Assembly: GCA_003660965.1 (NCBI GenBank)
Contig: QMVF01000052.1
Location: 1 to 5,844 of the forward strand
DNA from: Microcaldota archaeon
GTDB taxonomy: Archaea > Micrarchaeota > Micrarchaeia > Burarchaeales > Burarchaeaceae
Direction: 5' to 3'
Length of the DNA stretch: 5,844 nt
Position 1 is the stretch's first letter. Each line of letters opens with the position of its first letter. A model generated the notes under the pieces. It worked only from the letters and a program-made list of their open reading frames with translations. It ran no database searches and was not told the DNA's origin. Below are positions 4,572-5,844 of the stretch, piece by piece. Made by a program: the position numbers and the translations under genes.

Positions 4572-5821
4572 TCTGTTTTTAATCTGAAAAGTATTACAGC
4601 TAGTAGAACTATTAGGGGAATTAGAATGTACCAGATGCCGCTTAGCGAAACAAAGCCTCCGCCTCCGTTCCCGCCCCCTTGTTCTTCTGGAATTCTGTAT
4701 TGATACTCTTCAGATACTGCATTGTTGGAATATGCATCAAGTGCTTCAACTATGTAGAATACGCGCGTGCCCGGCTCCTGAGCAGGTATGGTTGCCTCAT
4801 AGTTGTAGGCACTTACAGGGTACATTTGAAGGGGCTTCCAGTCGCGCCTGTTCGTGGAATAGCGCAGGGAAACTCCTGAAATCGCGGAGGGGTCTGCACC
4901 AGGGTCTACTACAGTTACACGTACATAGGCAATGCCTGAATCGTCAAGCGTGTGATTTATGTTGCTTATAGAAGGCGGGGTGAGGTCAAAGGTTATTGTA
5001 ATTGGCTGGTTGCTTCTTAATTCAACCTGAGTAACCTGCTGCCTGTTTTGGTGAACCACGGTCACATAGGCGGTTGAATCTGGAAACTGCTTTATGGTGT
5101 ATCTTCCTGCCTCATCAGTAGTTCCCATTGGAAAGCCGCTTACGGAGATTGGAACGTCAAGGGGCTCGCCGCTCTCATCAACTACAATTACTGAAAGATC
5201 GTAGACAGGCATGTTCATGTTCGCAGTCACATCCTCCTCTATATTGTGAACTGCTTCCGTATAGCTTATTGTACCGTACAGCAAATTTACCTCGCAGGTT
5301 GTAGGAGTTTGCACGAAGAAAGAGTAAATGCCGCCTGAATCAGTAAGGCCCTGTGAAATCATATCACCACAAGTTGCAGTTACTGAAGCATTTGCAAGTG
5401 AGCGCGAAAATGCATCGCGCACCCTTAAAATCACGCGGTGAATGGGTGCGTCCATGAAAAAAACGTGTTCGTTTGCCTGGTTCACCCTGTTCTCTCCCAC
5501 ATAGGTGCGCCTCTGCTCCTTACCAACTTTTACGTAATAAAACTGCGTTTCCCCGAATTCAACATAATCTATTAAGCCAACTTCGAAAATTCCTTCAGAA
5601 TTGGTTTTCCCTACAATCTTACCATCAAGCTCGCCCGGCTCAGGGTATAGTCTGCCTCCTAAATCTATGCTCACCTGCTTCTGATACATTACTTCAACTG
5701 TGGCATCCGGCACTCCATAGCCCAGGGGAGTTAGTACTTTTACGCGTAGAGTTTCTGCCCAGTATGCATTGGATGCTGGGAGCAGTAGGAACAGACACAA
5801 TGCAAGCAATGCATATCGCAT
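4568..5821 (-). CDS. Secreted beta-domain surface protein with C-terminal membrane anchor
   Basis: ATG 5821 gives 417 residues. A GTG nine bases earlier would add three, but that GTG lies in the likely Shine-Dalgarno GTGATC. Residues 1-19 form a Sec signal peptide (hydrophobic core LLALCLFLLL, cleavage likely after SNA). The ectodomain contains three beta-sandwich domains of carboxypeptidase-regulatory-like type (about 23-107, 128-205, 206-281). Each carries the same turn G-x-T-D/N-x-x-G-x-Y/F, at 71-79, 158-166 and 233-241. A fourth Ig/FN3-like domain (about 284-377) ends with the familiar FYIVEALDAYSNN pattern. A Gly/Asn linker (382-389) leads to one membrane helix (about 395-413) with a short basic cytosolic end, giving an N-out topology. 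The mature ectodomain has exactly two cysteines, C151 and C176, both in domain 2 and a likely disulfide, and two N-glycosylation sequons (NAS at 144, NHT at 289). No catalytic residues are evident, so a structural, adhesive or ligand-binding role at the cell surface is likely. Its own promoter is outside the window. Confidence 0.88.
   Translation of the reverse strand: MRYALLALCLFLLLPASNAYWAETLRVKVLTPLGYGVPDATVEVMYQKQVSIDLGGRLYPEPGELDGKIVGKTNSEGIFEVGLIDYVEFGETQFYYVKVGKEQRRTYVGENRVNQANEHVFFMDAPIHRVILRVRDAFSRSLANASVTATCGDMISQGLTDSGGIYSFFVQTPTTCEVNLLYGTISYTEAVHNIEEDVTANMNMPVYDLSVIVVDESGEPLDVPISVSGFPMGTTDEAGRYTIKQFPDSTAYVTVVHQNRQQVTQVELRSNQPITITFDLTPPSISNINHTLDDSGIAYVRVTVVDPGADPSAISGVSLRYSTNRRDWKPLQMYPVSAYNYEATIPAQEPGTRVFYIVEALDAYSNNAVSEEYQYRIPEEQGGGNGGGGFVSLSGIWYILIPLIVLLAVILFRLKTD
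4576..4580 (+). terminator. Possible oligo-T terminator for the AAA transcript
   Basis: A TTTTT run begins five bases after the AAA stop codon. Archaeal RNA polymerase can terminate at U-runs without a hairpin, and no convincing hairpin precedes this one. The run is short and lies inside the last codons of the convergent gene, so the call is tentative. No equivalent T-run for the minus-strand transcript was seen in the last 100 bases of the AAA gene. Confidence 0.3.
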
Positions 5822-5824
5822 GCA

Positions 5825-5830
5825 GATCAC
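5825..5830 (-). promoter_or_regulatory. Shine-Dalgarno that decides the start of the surface-protein gene
   Basis: Read on the minus strand, GTGATC exactly matches the core of the archaeal anti-SD complement (GGTGATC) and sits three bases before the ATG at 5821. It contains the alternative GTG start at 5830 and so argues against that start. It also contains a TGA (5829-5827) that could be the stop codon of an upstream gene entering from beyond the window, as occurs at 798-805 on the other strand. Confidence 0.6.
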
Positions 5831-5844
5831 TTTTGAAGCATGAA

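Noticed and set aside
4679..4971. Two plus-strand open frames of 66 and 79 codons inside the surface-protein gene
   Set aside because: They lie antisense to the Ig-like domain and linker of a clear secreted protein, overlap each other in different frames and show no domain or start signal.

Overview
The window looks archaeal. The largest gene encodes a tandem AAA ATPase of the CDC48/VAT family. A TATA-like box lies about 27 bases before its ATG with no Shine-Dalgarno in between, which fits archaeal leaderless transcription. Genes inside the operon are preceded by GGAG/GTGA-type Shine-Dalgarno sequences complementary to the archaeal 16S 3' end, arginine is mostly AGG/AGA, and the minus-strand gene encodes a secreted, C-terminally anchored beta-domain surface protein. 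The lineage cannot be named from sequence reading alone; an uncultured or small-genome archaeon is possible, but that is a guess.

Layout. Positions 2-1800 hold a tightly packed plus-strand operon of four genes: the 3' part of a Glu/Arg-rich helical protein that enters from outside the window; a 54-residue single-span membrane protein; a second small single-span membrane protein of 57 or 83 residues; and a cupin of the cysteine-dioxygenase family that appears to have lost all three metal-binding histidines. After a 41-base gap with its own promoter comes a 909-residue protein (1842-4571) with about ten membrane spans followed by two complete AAA modules. Converging on it, the minus-strand gene 4568-5821 encodes a signal-peptide-bearing surface protein with three carboxypeptidase-regulatory-like beta repeats, a fourth Ig/FN3-like domain, a glycine linker and a C-terminal anchor. 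The two convergent genes share one CTAG tetranucleotide that provides the stop codon on both strands.

How the genes may work together (inference). The AAA protein resembles a CDC48 unfoldase built permanently into the membrane, without the protease domain of FtsH or Lon. It could extract or remodel membrane proteins, a role comparable in outline to CDC48 in ER-associated degradation. The upstream operon, with two tiny membrane proteins with basic tails, a charged helical protein and a probably non-catalytic cupin with a very basic N-terminus, could supply membrane adaptors. Only adjacency supports this link, and the AAA gene has its own promoter. No tRNA, rRNA, CRISPR array, transposon or phage gene was seen, and no gene-free stretch exceeds 41 bases.
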